Notes: generated from the sequence alone by a model not told the origin. Counted from the stretch's first letter, positions 1-8,852 are shown. The stretch: DNA of 64,000 bases from Rhodoblastus sp. 17X3 (GCF_030056575.1 NZ_JASHHX010000003.1:62001-126000); one strand, 5' to 3'. Translations and numbers: made by a program.

Positions 1-123
1 CGGGACCGGCGTCGCCCGCGGCAGCGCCAGGGCGTCAAAGCTGACGGCGCCCTCGCGATGACATTTCCGGCAGTAGAGAATCACCCCCGCCAGGCCTAGC
101 TCGATGGCGTTCTCAATCGTCAT
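1..123 (-). CDS. Partial hypothetical protein with a Cys-x2-Cys pair
   Basis: A leftward reading frame enters from beyond the window edge. It begins at an ATG at 123 and gives 41 residues, including an YCRKCH motif that could be half of a zinc ribbon. The frame stays open upstream to a TAG at 238-240, with a possible TTG start at 165, so the true start is unclear. It lies outside the inferred left end of the island (261). The frame stops just short of the attachment site, so the gene may have been trimmed by an integration event. Function is not recognised. Confidence 0.45.
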   Translation of the reverse strand, partial: MTIENAIELGLAGVILYCRKCHREGAVSFDALALPRATPVP

Positions 124-256
124 GGGGTCGTAGGGGCGGTCGGGTTCACGGTGACGCCAATCCAAGACAGGCGTTTTTCGTTGCCCCAGACGATACCCCT
201 GATCGAGAGCGTCGGTTCTTGTTACCCGAAAATATCGCTAACTTGTTGATTTAAGT

Positions 257-277
257 GGTGCGGATGAGGGGATCGAA
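257..277. other. Island left attachment site (attL-like copy of tRNA-Thr 3' end)
   Basis: The 17 bases at 261-277 are identical to 18152-18168, which is the 3' end of tRNA-Thr. The preceding GGTG also matches the tRNA-side sequence apart from one missing C. A direct copy of a tRNA 3' end facing the same tRNA and its adjacent integrase, 17.9 kb away, is the classic mark of tRNA-targeted island integration. Confidence 0.75.
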
Positions 278-330
278 AAGCGCGCATAATTTATTGAAAT
301 ATTATGATTATCTGTAAAGAAAATAATTTT

Positions 331-352
331 ATACCAACAAATATACCAACAA
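331..352 (+). repeat. Left-end arm-type repeats (ATACCAACAA x2)
   Basis: Two direct copies of ATACCAACAA start at 331 and 343, twelve bases apart, within very AT-rich DNA just inside the left attachment site. The same motif occurs several times at 17984-18051 beside the integrase at the other end. Matching repeats at both ends of an integrated element suggest binding sites for the integrase arm domain. Confidence 0.55.
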
Positions 353-603
353 TTTGCAGTGCTGAGCCTGTGTGGCAGCCGGTTGGCTTCGGCTAAGCGG
401 CGGCGGCATTCGGCTCATACCGGCCCGTCGCGATCAAATTGACGACCGTCTCATCACGACCCTTTTCGGACCGTCAATGGCTTGGGATGAACGTCAGTAG
501 AGGCCGTGCTGCGCGCGTAGCCATCGACTCATGATGGGCGACGGCGTTCCGCGCCCGACATTACTTCATGGCCGCTTAAGAACGAAACTCGGGGTCGGTT
601 CCT
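353..603. other. Intergenic stretch, possible gene remnant
   Basis: No intact gene is visible between the AT-rich island end and the Ig-like protein gene. On the minus strand a short frame ending at about 394 (RDETVVNLIATGRYEP, stop TAG) looks protein-like and could be the tail of a decayed gene, but no family is recognised. Confidence 0.25.
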
Positions 604-3600
604 TCAGGCCTTGATGTTGATCCCGGCAAAGAGATGGTAGTTGCCGCCGATAAGGTCGACTGCCAACAAGCTGGCGCTCGTTTGGCTGAGCGCCCCGCTG
701 GTGGCGTTGGCGAACACCAACGTCTGGTTGGAGTGTGGGTCATAAAGCCAGGCGACGTCGTGAGCGGGCACCAGTTGGCTGGCGCTGCTCAGCCCGCCGT
801 ACACGCCAGTCACCCCCGCAATCTGTGAAAAATCGAGCAGATCGTTGACCGAGCCATGCTGGCCCGTGGCGCTGAACCCCGCAATCGTGTCGTAGCCAGC
901 CGGCGTCGAGTCGCCTGGCGCCCGATAAACGAATGTGTCGGCGACTGTATGCCCCAGGACATTCATTGCGTCGGCGCCGCCGCCAGCGGCGATGGTGTCG
1001 TCGCCCTGCAGGGCGACGATGGTGTCATTGCCGCCGCCCGTCGTGATGACATGCCGTCCCGTTCCTGCGGCGGTCACCTTCAGGGCGCCGCTGTCGCTTC
1101 CCGCGGCGAGATCGCCGCCAATGGTGACGGCGGCGGCGCCGCCGGTCAGCGTCAGGATTTCGCCCTGCGTCATCGCGCCAGCGTTGATCGTGTTGGCGCC
1201 GCTTCCGGTGGCGATCGACAGCGCGGCGACGACGCCCGTAGTGACGTTCAAGCCGCCCGAGACCGCCGTGGCCGCGAGATTGCTGCGCAGACCAGTGACG
1301 ACAAAATTCGCGCTGCCGACAAGCGTCAGGGCAATGTTCATCCCCATGGCGGCGGCGTTGACCGTCAGGGTTCCGGCATTGCCATCGTTGACGCTCGTCG
1401 CTCCATTGCCGACGATCACAGCGGCCAAGCCGGCCGCGTTCGCACCGAGCGTCACATTGCTGGCGCCGGTTAGCGCCAGATCCTGCACATTATAGACCCG
1501 GGCGAAGTCGGCGTCGGTAAGCGTCGCCGGCGCTGCAAGCATGATCGTGTCCGTCCCGCCGTTGCCGGTGATCGCGGCAGCAGCCGCGAGAGCCGACTCC
1601 GTGGCGAAGCTGAAAACGTCATTGCCCGGCGTTCCCTCGTAATAAGGCGCGGAGAGAACGCTGGTGTTGCCGGCCGCGTCGGTGGCCGTGACCTGGTAAT
1701 TGCGGACGAGGCTGTTGTTCTCGCCGGTCGCAAAGGTCCAGACGCCGTTTTGGCCTGCTAATGTCGTATTGAGTTTGGCTCCGCCGTCGTAGACCGTGAC
1801 CGTGCTGCCCGCCTCGGCGTTTCCGGTCAGGCTCCAGACGTTGCCGGCGTAGGCCGCGCTGGTGATCGACGGCTGAGGCGGTTGAGACGCGTCGACGGTG
1901 AAGCTGAAAGGCTCGCTCGTCGTTGTGTTGCCGGCCGGATCGATCGCGATCGCCGATATCGTATAGGACTGGCCATTGACCAGACCTGCCATCTTATAAC
2001 TCCAGGACCCGTCGGGCGCGACCATGACGGGAACCGGCTCGCCTGCTCCCGCCCCAGAGCTCGACGCCCCGATATTGGTCGGTAGCGTGAGCTCGACAAT
2101 ATCGCCTGGATCGGCCTGGCCGGTGAGAACGGTCGAGCCGTCGCTGAAATGTGCGGCGTTGATGTAGTTGACGCCGTCGGGGCCGACGACGATCGCGCTG
2201 TCGGAGATCGCGCTCTCGGTCGGCGGGGTTGTGTCGACGGTGAAGCTGAATGCGGCGCTCGTCGCAATATTTCCCGCCGGGTCGATCGCGGTCGCCGTCG
2301 CCGTGTAGGACTGGCCATTGACCAGGCCCGCCAAAGTGTAGCTCCAGGATCCATCTGGCGCGACCGTGGCAAAAGCCGCCTTGCCCGCTCCCGCGCCCGA
2401 ACTCGACGATCCGATATTGGTCGGCAAATTGAGTTCTACAATGTCGCCAGCCTCGGCCTGGCCGGTCAGAGTGGTCGAGCCGTTGTTGAAATGGTTGGCG
2501 TTGATGTAGTTCTGCCCGTCCGTCCCCACCGTCACTGCGCTGTCCGAGATCGCGCTCTCGCTCGTCGTCGTGTCGACGGTGAAGCTGAAGGGGTCGCTCG
2601 CCGCGACATTGCCGGCGGCGTCGATCGCGACCGCTGTCAGCGTGTAGGACTGGCCGTCGGCGAGGCCCGTCAACGTATAGCTCCAGGATCCGTCCGCGGC
2701 GACCACTGGATAGAACCTAAACGTGTTGCCCCCGCCTTCGGATAGATTCCAGCCCGGCGGGCCGGAAAGCCAAACCTCGTCGCCTGGATCGGCCTGGCCG
2801 GTGAGAACGGTCGAGCCGTCGCTGAAATGTGCGGCGTTGATGTAGTTGACGCCGTCGGGGCCGACGACGATCGCGCTGTCGGAGATCGCGCTCTCGGTCG
2901 GCGGGGTTGTGTCGACGGTGAAGCTGAATGCGGCGCTCGTCGCAATATTTCCCGCCGGGTCGATCGCGGTCGCCGTCGCCGTGTAGGACTGGCCATTGAC
3001 CAGGCCCGCCAAAGTGTAGCTCCAGGATCCATCTGGCGCGACCGTGGCAAAAGCCGCCTTGCCCGCTCCCGCGCCCGAACTCGACGATCCGATATTGGTC
3101 GGCAAATTGAGTTCTACAATGTCGCCAGCCTCGGCCTGGCCGGTCAGAGTGGTCGAGCCGTTGTTGAAATGGTTGGCGTTGATGTAGTTCTGCCCGTCCG
3201 TCCCCACCGTCACTGCGCTGTCCGAGATCGCGCTCTCGCTCGTCGTCGTGTCGACGGTGAAGCTGAAGGGGTCGCTCGCCGCGACATTGCCGGCGGTGTC
3301 GGTCGCGACTGCAACCAATGTATAGGACTGGCCGTCGGCGAGGCCCGCCAATGTATAGCTCCAGGATCCGTCCCCGGCGACAATTGGATAGACCGGCAAC
3401 GCTTTGCCCGCGCCGGCGCCACTGCTGGACGAACCTATCGGTGTGATGAGCTCGACAATATCACCCGGATCGGCATGGCCGGTCAGGGTTGTCGAGCCGT
3501 CGCTGAAATGGGCGGCGCTGATGTAGTTCCGGCCGTCCGCGCCCGTTGTCACCGCGCTGTCGGAGATCGCGCTCTCGGTCGGCGGAGTAGTGTCGACGGT

Positions 3601-4212
3601 GAAGCTGAACGTGTCGCTCGTCGCCGTGTTTCCGGCAAGGTCAGTCGCGGTGGCTGCCGCGGAAACGGTCTGCCCGTTGGTCAGACCTGTCAGCACGAAG
3701 GCCCAAGTTCCGTCCTCCGCCACCGTCGCCGCCTGAGCCGCGCCCCCGTTGACGCTGACCACGACGGTGTCGCCAGCTTCCGCCGCGCCCGTCAGCGTGT
3801 TCGTCCCATTGTTAAAATTGGCGGCGTTGAGGTAGTTCTGGCCGTCTGTCCCGGTCATCACCGCGATGTCCGATATTGCGCTTTCGTTCGTGCGAGTGTC
3901 CAGGACCACAATATTTCCGGCGACCGGAGCAAAGGCGCCTTGGGCATTGGGATTGAGCTGCAAGCTTGAGATGATGGCGCCGTCTGCGAGCGAAGACAGA
4001 TCGACAACGTATCCGGTCTGGCCGCCCGTGATATCGACTGTCACGCTCTGGTTGTTGATGTCAGTGAAGGTCACCACACCCGCATAGGTCGGATCAAGCC
4101 CGGTGATCGTGAACGGGACCGCCGCCTCTTGCGCAAGGCCGATCGGTGTATCCAAACCATCGTCAACCGAGAAGTTCAGGCCGGTGAAATACATATAGGC
4201 GTCGATGGCCAT
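604..4212 (-). CDS. Large secreted Ig-like repeat protein with RTX-like C-terminus
   Basis: A 1202-residue surface or secreted protein, probably adhesive. After an N-terminal domain of about 120 residues come six Ig-like modules of about 105-120 residues, each starting near ESAISD and ending FSFTVDT, as in BapA-type adhesins. The C-terminal third has Gly/Ala-rich repeats, the RTX-like motif GGGNDTIVALQGDDTI and a final domain typical of type I secretion substrates. There is no N-terminal signal peptide, which fits C-terminal type I export, although no transporter genes lie nearby. The ATG at 4212 is preceded by GGGAGGA at good spacing, so it is preferred over an upstream in-frame start at 4359. 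A large internal duplication is described separately. The gene lies at the island's left end. Confidence 0.8.
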   Translation of the reverse strand: MAIDAYMYFTGLNFSVDDGLDTPIGLAQEAAVPFTITGLDPTYAGVVTFTDINNQSVTVDITGGQTGYVVDLSSLADGAIISSLQLNPNAQGAFAPVAGNIVVLDTRTNESAISDIAVMTGTDGQNYLNAANFNNGTNTLTGAAEAGDTVVVSVNGGAAQAATVAEDGTWAFVLTGLTNGQTVSAAATATDLAGNTATSDTFSFTVDTTPPTESAISDSAVTTGADGRNYISAAHFSDGSTTLTGHADPGDIVELITPIGSSSSGAGAGKALPVYPIVAGDGSWSYTLAGLADGQSYTLVAVATDTAGNVAASDPFSFTVDTTTSESAISDSAVTVGTDGQNYINANHFNNGSTTLTGQAEAGDIVELNLPTNIGSSSSGAGAGKAAFATVAPDGSWSYTLAGLVNGQSYTATATAIDPAGNIATSAAFSFTVDTTPPTESAISDSAIVVGPDGVNYINAAHFSDGSTVLTGQADPGDEVWLSGPPGWNLSEGGGNTFRFYPVVAADGSWSYTLTGLADGQSYTLTAVAIDAAGNVAASDPFSFTVDTTTSESAISDSAVTVGTDGQNYINANHFNNGSTTLTGQAEAGDIVELNLPTNIGSSSSGAGAGKAAFATVAPDGSWSYTLAGLVNGQSYTATATAIDPAGNIATSAAFSFTVDTTPPTESAISDSAIVVGPDGVNYINAAHFSDGSTVLTGQADPGDIVELTLPTNIGASSSGAGAGEPVPVMVAPDGSWSYKMAGLVNGQSYTISAIAIDPAGNTTTSEPFSFTVDASQPPQPSITSAAYAGNVWSLTGNAEAGSTVTVYDGGAKLNTTLAGQNGVWTFATGENNSLVRNYQVTATDAAGNTSVLSAPYYEGTPGNDVFSFATESALAAAAAITGNGGTDTIMLAAPATLTDADFARVYNVQDLALTGASNVTLGANAAGLAAVIVGNGATSVNDGNAGTLTVNAAAMGMNIALTLVGSANFVVTGLRSNLAATAVSGGLNVTTGVVAALSIATGSGANTINAGAMTQGEILTLTGGAAAVTIGGDLAAGSDSGALKVTAAGTGRHVITTGGGNDTIVALQGDDTIAAGGGADAMNVLGHTVADTFVYRAPGDSTPAGYDTIAGFSATGQHGSVNDLLDFSQIAGVTGVYGGLSSASQLVPAHDVAWLYDPHSNQTLVFANATSGALSQTSASLLAVDLIGGNYHLFAGINIKA
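2102..2618 (-). repeat. Internal 517-bp direct repeat, copy 1 (partner 2780-3296)
   Basis: This segment is identical on reading to 2780-3296, an offset of 678 bases or exactly 226 codons. It covers parts of two adjacent Ig-like modules. Absence of silent differences points to a recent in-frame duplication or gene conversion within the adhesin gene. Confidence 0.8.
2780..3296 (-). repeat. Internal 517-bp direct repeat, copy 2 (partner 2102-2618)
   Basis: Second copy of the 517-bp direct repeat inside the Ig-like protein gene. Identity breaks at both edges (2779 and 3297), where neighbouring modules are only similar. The length is a multiple of three, so recombination between copies would remove or add two modules without a frameshift. 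Confidence 0.8.
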
Positions 4213-4917
4213 GTGATCCTCCCACTCAATAGATCGTATCGCAAACTCCATGTGCGACCGATCGACGAGAATGGTTGCCTGTCGGACTGGCGCGATTTTA
4301 AACCTGACCCGTCGGCCACGGCAGCGAATGTCGACGATTGCAGGGTCGCGACGGATCAATTTCCCGTGAAATTAGCCGTCGGATTTCGATGAGTAATTGC
4401 TCCGCTCCAGCCCCCATCCATAAGTGACAGCGCAGTCGGCCAGAACGAACAGGCTTCCAATCAGTTTTTTGACGCTAACGATTTCTGGCGGCTCGATAGG
4501 CATCCGGGGGAACGCCGAGATGAAAACTCGAATTACAATGACGTGATACAATTTTTTAATTCACGCCCCGCCCAGCTTGTCGCTCTCCTCGCCCGGAAAA
4601 CTAGCGGGTAGGAACCAACTGCCCAACAGTTGCCGCGCACAATCAGCAACGCGGCCGCCGCGCAATTCGATCCAATCCCTGTTATCCTTCGTTCCAATTC
4701 CGGCGACATAATATGAAATTCCGAATTTATTGGCGCACCGACCGCTTTCCGGCTCATTTCTTCCCTTTGGCCTGCGGCCGCTTTCCGCCCGGCAGGGACC
4801 TTGCCGGCGACATCGGCATCGGTCCGCTTCCCGCCGATTTCAGCCTGATCTCGACCGCCAAAGCAAAGTCGCCTCTCGGCTCGTTTCGGTCTTAGGACAT
4901 GCAGGTGCCGGCGGCGG
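4213..4917. other. 705-bp intergenic region without a recognisable gene
   Basis: The region separates the Ig-like protein gene from the AraC-type regulator. Open frames exist (for example plus 4713-4895 and minus 4533-4928), but they have no recognisable domains, no convincing ribosome-binding sites and an arginine-rich, shadow-like composition. The part near 4520-4570 is AT-rich and probably holds the adhesin promoter further right. Nothing else is supported. Confidence 0.4.
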
Positions 4918-5985
4918 CTATCGCACACTCAGCGGACGTTCCGATAGTTCATTGCTTGCCGGGTGGTTCAGTGTCTCCGGTCGCGGGATTTGAAAGTGCG
5001 CGGCGCGCCATTGCGTCATGGAGCAGCCGAAGCGCTCTTTAAACCATCGCGCTAATGCACTTTGCGCAGAAAAGCCAAGAATCTCAGCCACGGCCTGCAG
5101 GGAGCGGCCGCAGTCCTCGATCAATCGAAGCACTAGCGCCGCGCGCTGCTCGTCGAGAATGTCCGAAAACGTTGTGCCGCAAGCTGCTAACCGCCGGTGG
5201 ACCGTACGCCGGTCACAGCCCAAGTGCCCGGCGATAATCTCCGCCGAGCAGCGCCCGGTCGGCAAGAGCGCGGCGACAAGTTCGCGCACCTTGCCCGCCA
5301 TGTCGGGCGAACCCGCGGCGATGGCCTCTACATAGTTCTGCGCGTAACGCGCCATCAATGCGTCGGCGGCCTGCATCGGCCGATCCATGTCCGAAATGGG
5401 GCACACAATCGCGTCGTACTCCGCGCCGAAGGCGACGTTGCAGGCAAAAAATCGTCGGTACGTCTCTCGGTTCCTGGGCGGCGGATGGGTGAATTGCACG
5501 TCTAGCGGTCGCCAGCCCGGACCGAGAAAAGCGCTGAGGATGCGATACAAGACACCAAGAGTGAGTTCGATCGCTTGGCGCGCAGGCGCGGCTTGACCGA
5601 ATAGCATCGTAGGTGTGATCGCGACAAAATCGCCGTGATCTTCGATGCGAATATTGAGGGATTCATTATGGATATGAATGTAACGGGCGATCGCCTCCAT
5701 CGCGGCGCCAACGGTTGGCTGCTCTCGGACAACGAGCGCGACCGGCCCAAGATTCGAGAGACCTCCGCGCTCTGCGAGCCTTAATCCGAAATCATCGATT
5801 GCAGCCGCAGCGGCGGAAGCTTCGAGCAGGCGGCCCACGCCGCCAGCAGCGATCTTGATATCAGGGGCCTGAAGGCTCGTCGGTGGCAACCCCGCATTAC
5901 GCAGCATCAGCGCCGGATCGATGCCTACAGAGCGCGCCACGTCGGCAAAATGCGTGAGACAACCGCTGCGGATTAGATCAGTCAT
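4918..5985 (-). CDS. AraC-family transcriptional regulator
   Basis: A 355-residue regulator with an N-terminal sensor domain of the arabinose-binding-like AraC subgroup (about residues 10-190). The C-terminal AraC HTH (about residues 225-330) includes LQAVAEILGFSAQSALARWF, the second helix-turn-helix. It is divergent from the SDR gene and separated from it by a 134-bp promoter region. It probably controls the catabolic genes that follow and itself. The ATG at 5985 is preferred; a TTG at 6012 would add nine residues but has no better ribosome site. A 39-bp motif lies 22 bases upstream of this start and recurs before the next transcription unit. Confidence 0.85.
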   Translation of the reverse strand: MTDLIRSGCLTHFADVARSVGIDPALMLRNAGLPPTSLQAPDIKIAAGGVGRLLEASAAAAAIDDFGLRLAERGGLSNLGPVALVVREQPTVGAAMEAIARYIHIHNESLNIRIEDHGDFVAITPTMLFGQAAPARQAIELTLGVLYRILSAFLGPGWRPLDVQFTHPPPRNRETYRRFFACNVAFGAEYDAIVCPISDMDRPMQAADALMARYAQNYVEAIAAGSPDMAGKVRELVAALLPTGRCSAEIIAGHLGCDRRTVHRRLAACGTTFSDILDEQRAALVLRLIEDCGRSLQAVAEILGFSAQSALARWFKERFGCSMTQWRAAHFQIPRPETLNHPASNELSERPLSVR

Positions 5986-6006
5986 GTCGCAAAATCCATC
6001 CTCGCG

Positions 6007-6045
6007 TCTCAAATTGTAAAAATTATGTCCCGATCCGTCAAACAG
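6007..6045 (+). promoter_or_regulatory. Putative AraC-regulator operator, copy 1
   Basis: A 39-bp sequence containing CAAATTGTAAAAATTATGTC and ATCCGTCAAA, matching 6985-7023 at 34 of 39 positions. A -10-like TATATC starts at 6062, about 17 bases past the motif and ahead of the SDR gene. The motif would overlap the -35 region, as in class II activation by AraC proteins. It also lies just upstream of the regulator's own start, so autoregulation is likely. Confidence 0.6.
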
Positions 6046-6119
6046 CTCTTGTCATAATCGGTATATCTCGCGGAGTCGAGCGCAAGTTGTCGCGCTTTGC
6101 AAATCGACGGGAGACGACG

Positions 6120-6941
6120 ATGAACCTCAATGGCAAGACAGCCATAGTCACAGGCGGCGGCGCTGGTTTGGGCCGCGCGATCACGCTGGCCTATGCGCGG
6201 GCTGGCGCTCGTCTCGTCGTATGCGACATCAATGACCACGCGCTGGACGAAACCACGACGGCCGTGAAAGCGCTCGGCGCGGAATGCCTTTCGGTCCATT
6301 GCGACGTGTCATCAAGCGGAGCGGTCGCTTCAATGTTCGAACAGGTCTGCACCCAATTTGGAACGGTGCACGTTCTCGTCAACAATGCCGCCACGATCCC
6401 CGCGCGGCCCGAAGATGAGGCGCGGCGCAATATGCACTACGCATATCTGACAACGCCGCTGCCACGACGGTCGCTAGGATTCACGAGCGCGATGACCGAC
6501 GAGGACTGGCATCGCTTTTGGGACGTCAACGTTCACGGAGTCTTCTACTGCACGCGCGAAGCGCTGCGGCGCATGGAGCCACAGAAAGACGGTAAGATCA
6601 TCAACATCGCCTCGATTGCGGGCCTGTCGGCCTTTAGCGCCCACAGTCCTCACTATTCTGCGACCAAAGGGGCGGTGATTGCTTTCACGCGAGCGGTAGC
6701 CGCGGAAGTCGCCGGCGCGAACATATTTGTCAACGCTATAGCCCCCGGCGGCGTGCACACCGAAATTTTCGACGCCTATTTGAACAGTATTGGCGAACAG
6801 GGACGCAACCAGCTGTCTCAGATGATTCCGCTCGGTCGGCTCGGAACGCCGGATGAGTATGCGTCACTCGCTCTCTATCTCGCTTGCGATGGCCATTATC
6901 TCGTCGGGCAGACGATCAGCCCGAACGGCGGAATGATTTAA
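6120..6941 (+). CDS. Short-chain dehydrogenase/reductase (SDR)
   Basis: A 273-residue classical SDR. It has the cofactor motif TGGGAGLG near the N-terminus, the NNAA motif, an active-site serine region (IASIAG) and the catalytic YSATK. SDRs oxidise or reduce a hydroxyl/carbonyl with NAD(P)(H) in the cytoplasm. The acidic residue in VVCDIND after the second beta strand suggests NAD(H) preference. An insert of about 25 residues between the NNAA motif and the active-site helix is longer than usual. The ATG at 6120 follows GGGAG; a TTG at 6087 is less likely. Placed before a BKACE gene, it may convert a 3-hydroxy acid to the 3-keto acid, which is inference. Confidence 0.85.
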   Translation: MNLNGKTAIVTGGGAGLGRAITLAYARAGARLVVCDINDHALDETTTAVKALGAECLSVHCDVSSSGAVASMFEQVCTQFGTVHVLVNNAATIPARPEDEARRNMHYAYLTTPLPRRSLGFTSAMTDEDWHRFWDVNVHGVFYCTREALRRMEPQKDGKIINIASIAGLSAFSAHSPHYSATKGAVIAFTRAVAAEVAGANIFVNAIAPGGVHTEIFDAYLNSIGEQGRNQLSQMIPLGRLGTPDEYASLALYLACDGHYLVGQTISPNGGMI

Positions 6942-6984
6942 GCGACACAGCAGACTACGCCATGCCGGAATAATTTAGACGACG

Positions 6985-7023
6985 TCCCAAATTGTAAAAA
7001 TAATGTCCTAATCCGTCAAAAAG
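6985..7023 (+). promoter_or_regulatory. Putative AraC-regulator operator, copy 2
   Basis: Second copy of the 39-bp motif seen at 6007-6045, again followed about 16 bases later by a -10-like GATAGT (7039-7044). It precedes the carboxymuconolactone-decarboxylase-like gene and BKACE. The equal spacing to both -10 elements is the main argument that this is a shared activator site and not chance. Confidence 0.6.
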
Positions 7024-7193
7024 TTTCGCCGAAAGCGGGATAGTTTGGCGATCACGAGACAGATTGTCGCACCCAGATAACGAAGGTCGACAGGAATCAC
7101 GCCAACCAAGGATCGCATAGATGCGTCCGAGTTCGCGCGAACATCGTCGACACCGCGGCCGCGGTGGCCTGCGCCCAGGAATTGGAGATAATT

Positions 7194-7586
7194 ATGTCGG
7201 ATCAGCAGACCAAACCCCATACGCCCATCACCGACCACCTGCGGGCGACAGGCGCATGGAACCCGAACTGGGATCCGTTCGCCGAGCTTGACGCGATCTG
7301 GACCGAGAAATTCATGGACATGGCGATGACGCCAGTCGCACGCGGCGCGCTCGACGCCAAGACCTTCGAATTGATCGCCATCGCTGTCGACGCGTCCTGC
7401 ACACATATGTACGCGCCGGGGGTCCGACGTCACATCGCCAAGGCGCTCGAACTCGGCGTCACGAAAGAGGAAATCCTCGCCGTCCTGCAGGCGGCGAGCG
7501 TCCTCGGCATCCATTCGATGAGCCTCGGCGCACCGATCCTCCTTGACGAACTCGCCGCCAAGAACGCCCCCAAAGGCAAAGCCTGA
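7194..7586 (+). CDS. Carboxymuconolactone decarboxylase family protein
   Basis: A 130-residue all-helical protein of the CMD/AhpD superfamily, close to the usual family length. The recognisable core is ASCTHMYAPGVRRHI followed by AKALELGVTKEEILAVLQAA. The Cys-x2-Cys redox pair of AhpD is absent and only one cysteine is present, so a peroxidase role is unlikely. A decarboxylase or lactone-related role is possible but unproven. ATG at 7194 follows TTGGAGATAATT. It is the first gene after operator copy 2 and lies 35 bp before the BKACE gene, so the two are probably co-transcribed. Confidence 0.75.
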   Translation: MSDQQTKPHTPITDHLRATGAWNPNWDPFAELDAIWTEKFMDMAMTPVARGALDAKTFELIAIAVDASCTHMYAPGVRRHIAKALELGVTKEEILAVLQAASVLGIHSMSLGAPILLDELAAKNAPKGKA

Positions 7587-7621
7587 CCACTGCGACACTC
7601 AACTCAGCGGAGAACCACGTT

Positions 7622-8683
7622 ATGCATTTTCTCGACGATTCACTCCTGCCGGAGAACCAGCAGAAGCTCGTGATCCAGGTTGCGCCCTACGGCCCCGAAT
7701 GGCTTCCGAGCGATTTTCCCGAAGACATTCCCGTCAACATGGCCGAGCACGTACAGAAGGCGGTCGACTGCTATAACGCCGGCGCGACCGTGCTCCATGT
7801 CCACTGTCGAGAAGCAGACGGCAAGGGGTCAAAGCGCATAAGCATGTTTAACGAGTTGCTCGACCGCCTGCGCACGGCGGTTCCGAAAATGGTGCTGCAG
7901 GTCGGCGGTTCGATCTCATTCGCGCCCGAGGGCGAAGGCAAGGAAGCCAAGTGGCTCGGCGACGACACCCGGCATATGTTGACCGAGCTGACGCCGAAGC
8001 CCGACCAGGTGACGATCGCGATCAATACGTCGCAGATGAACATCACCGAACTTCTGACCGATGACGATGTCGCCGGCACCTCAATCGCCAACGCGGCGTA
8101 TTACATGGCTTATCGCGACATGCATTTGGAGGCGGGGCCGAAATTCTATCTCGAGCACCTCAAGCGTCTTCAGGAGAGCGGCATCCAGCCGCATTTCATG
8201 CTCGGGCACATCGCGCAGCTTGAAACGGTCGAGCGTTTGATACGCCGCGGCGTTTACAAGGGCCCCCTTATCCTGAACTACGTCGCCATCGGCGGCGGCA
8301 TGGCCGGAACGCATCCGGCCGATCTCCTGGAATTTGCTCGACGCACACCGGACGGCGCCGTCCTGACGATCGAGGGGATCATGCGTAACGTGGTTCCAAT
8401 GAACACGATCGCGATCGCGCTCGGCCTGCACGTGCGCGTAGGTATCGAGGACAATCTCTGGCGCCGCAAGGGCGAGAAAATGACCTCCGTGCAGCAGATC
8501 GAACAGATGGTGCGCATCTCTCGCGAACTCGGGCGCGATGTCGCGACCGGGCCTGAAGCGCGCGACATCTACCAGATCGGCGTGCAGTACAATTCGACCG
8601 AGGAGACGCTCGCCAAGCTCGGCATGGTTCCGAACCGCGCGCCAGGCCAGCGAGGGTTCCCCGTGCGAGCGGTCGCCGCCTAA
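7622..8683 (+). CDS. Beta-keto acid cleavage enzyme (BKACE, DUF849 family)
   Basis: A 353-residue TIM-barrel metalloenzyme. BKACE proteins condense a beta-keto acid with acetyl-CoA and release acetoacetate plus a new acyl-CoA; known members act on 3-keto-5-aminohexanoate and dehydrocarnitine. The zinc-binding HVHCREADG lies near residue 60, and the downstream glutamate is in RVGIEDNLW. An insertion of about 30 residues after the HxH motif (EGEGKEAKWLGDD region) distinguishes it from the shortest members. Substrate specificity cannot be read from sequence alone. The neighbouring SDR could supply its keto-acid substrate. Confidence 0.9.
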   Translation: MHFLDDSLLPENQQKLVIQVAPYGPEWLPSDFPEDIPVNMAEHVQKAVDCYNAGATVLHVHCREADGKGSKRISMFNELLDRLRTAVPKMVLQVGGSISFAPEGEGKEAKWLGDDTRHMLTELTPKPDQVTIAINTSQMNITELLTDDDVAGTSIANAAYYMAYRDMHLEAGPKFYLEHLKRLQESGIQPHFMLGHIAQLETVERLIRRGVYKGPLILNYVAIGGGMAGTHPADLLEFARRTPDGAVLTIEGIMRNVVPMNTIAIALGLHVRVGIEDNLWRRKGEKMTSVQQIEQMVRISRELGRDVATGPEARDIYQIGVQYNSTEETLAKLGMVPNRAPGQRGFPVRAVAA

Positions 8684-8700
8684 AAGCGCAACAGCAAAGT

Positions 8701-8723
8701 CCCCGCCGATAAGTCCGGCGGGG
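8701..8723 (+). terminator. Possible terminator hairpin after BKACE gene
   Basis: CCCCGCCG and CGGCGGGG form a perfect 8-bp stem with a 7-base loop, 17 bases after the BKACE stop codon. There is no strong T-tract, so it may act as an attenuator or mRNA stabiliser instead. Confidence 0.45.
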
Positions 8724-8732
8724 GGCCTTCTG

Positions 8733-8852
8733 GTCGCAGCAGGCAAAATAACCCGCGAGCCGGGCCTGTTGCTTTCTCTGGCGGAGGCGGCTGAAGCGCA
8801 TCGCGTGCTGGAATCGCGCAAGACGATCGGCGCCACAGTTCTGACGCCCTGA
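8733..8852 (+). pseudogene. Remnant of a quinone oxidoreductase C-terminus
   Basis: The frame ending in TGA at 8852 reads LAEAAEAHRVLESRKTIG then ATVLTP. This is the signature tail of NADPH:quinone oxidoreductase / zinc-type alcohol dehydrogenase family proteins. Only about 39 residues remain and no cofactor domain or start precedes them. It is the stump of a deleted gene lying between BKACE and the transporter, and suggests the catabolic cluster once held an extra reductase. Confidence 0.65.

Noticed and set aside
331-352. Possible CRISPR or satellite from the ATACCAACAA pair
   Set aside because: Only two units, spaced 12 bases, with no spacer-like unique sequences; matching copies at the other island end favour integrase sites.
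4533-4928. A 131-codon minus-strand frame upstream of the adhesin gene
   Set aside because: It has no domain, no ribosome site and overlaps the regulator's stop; amino acid content is shadow-like.
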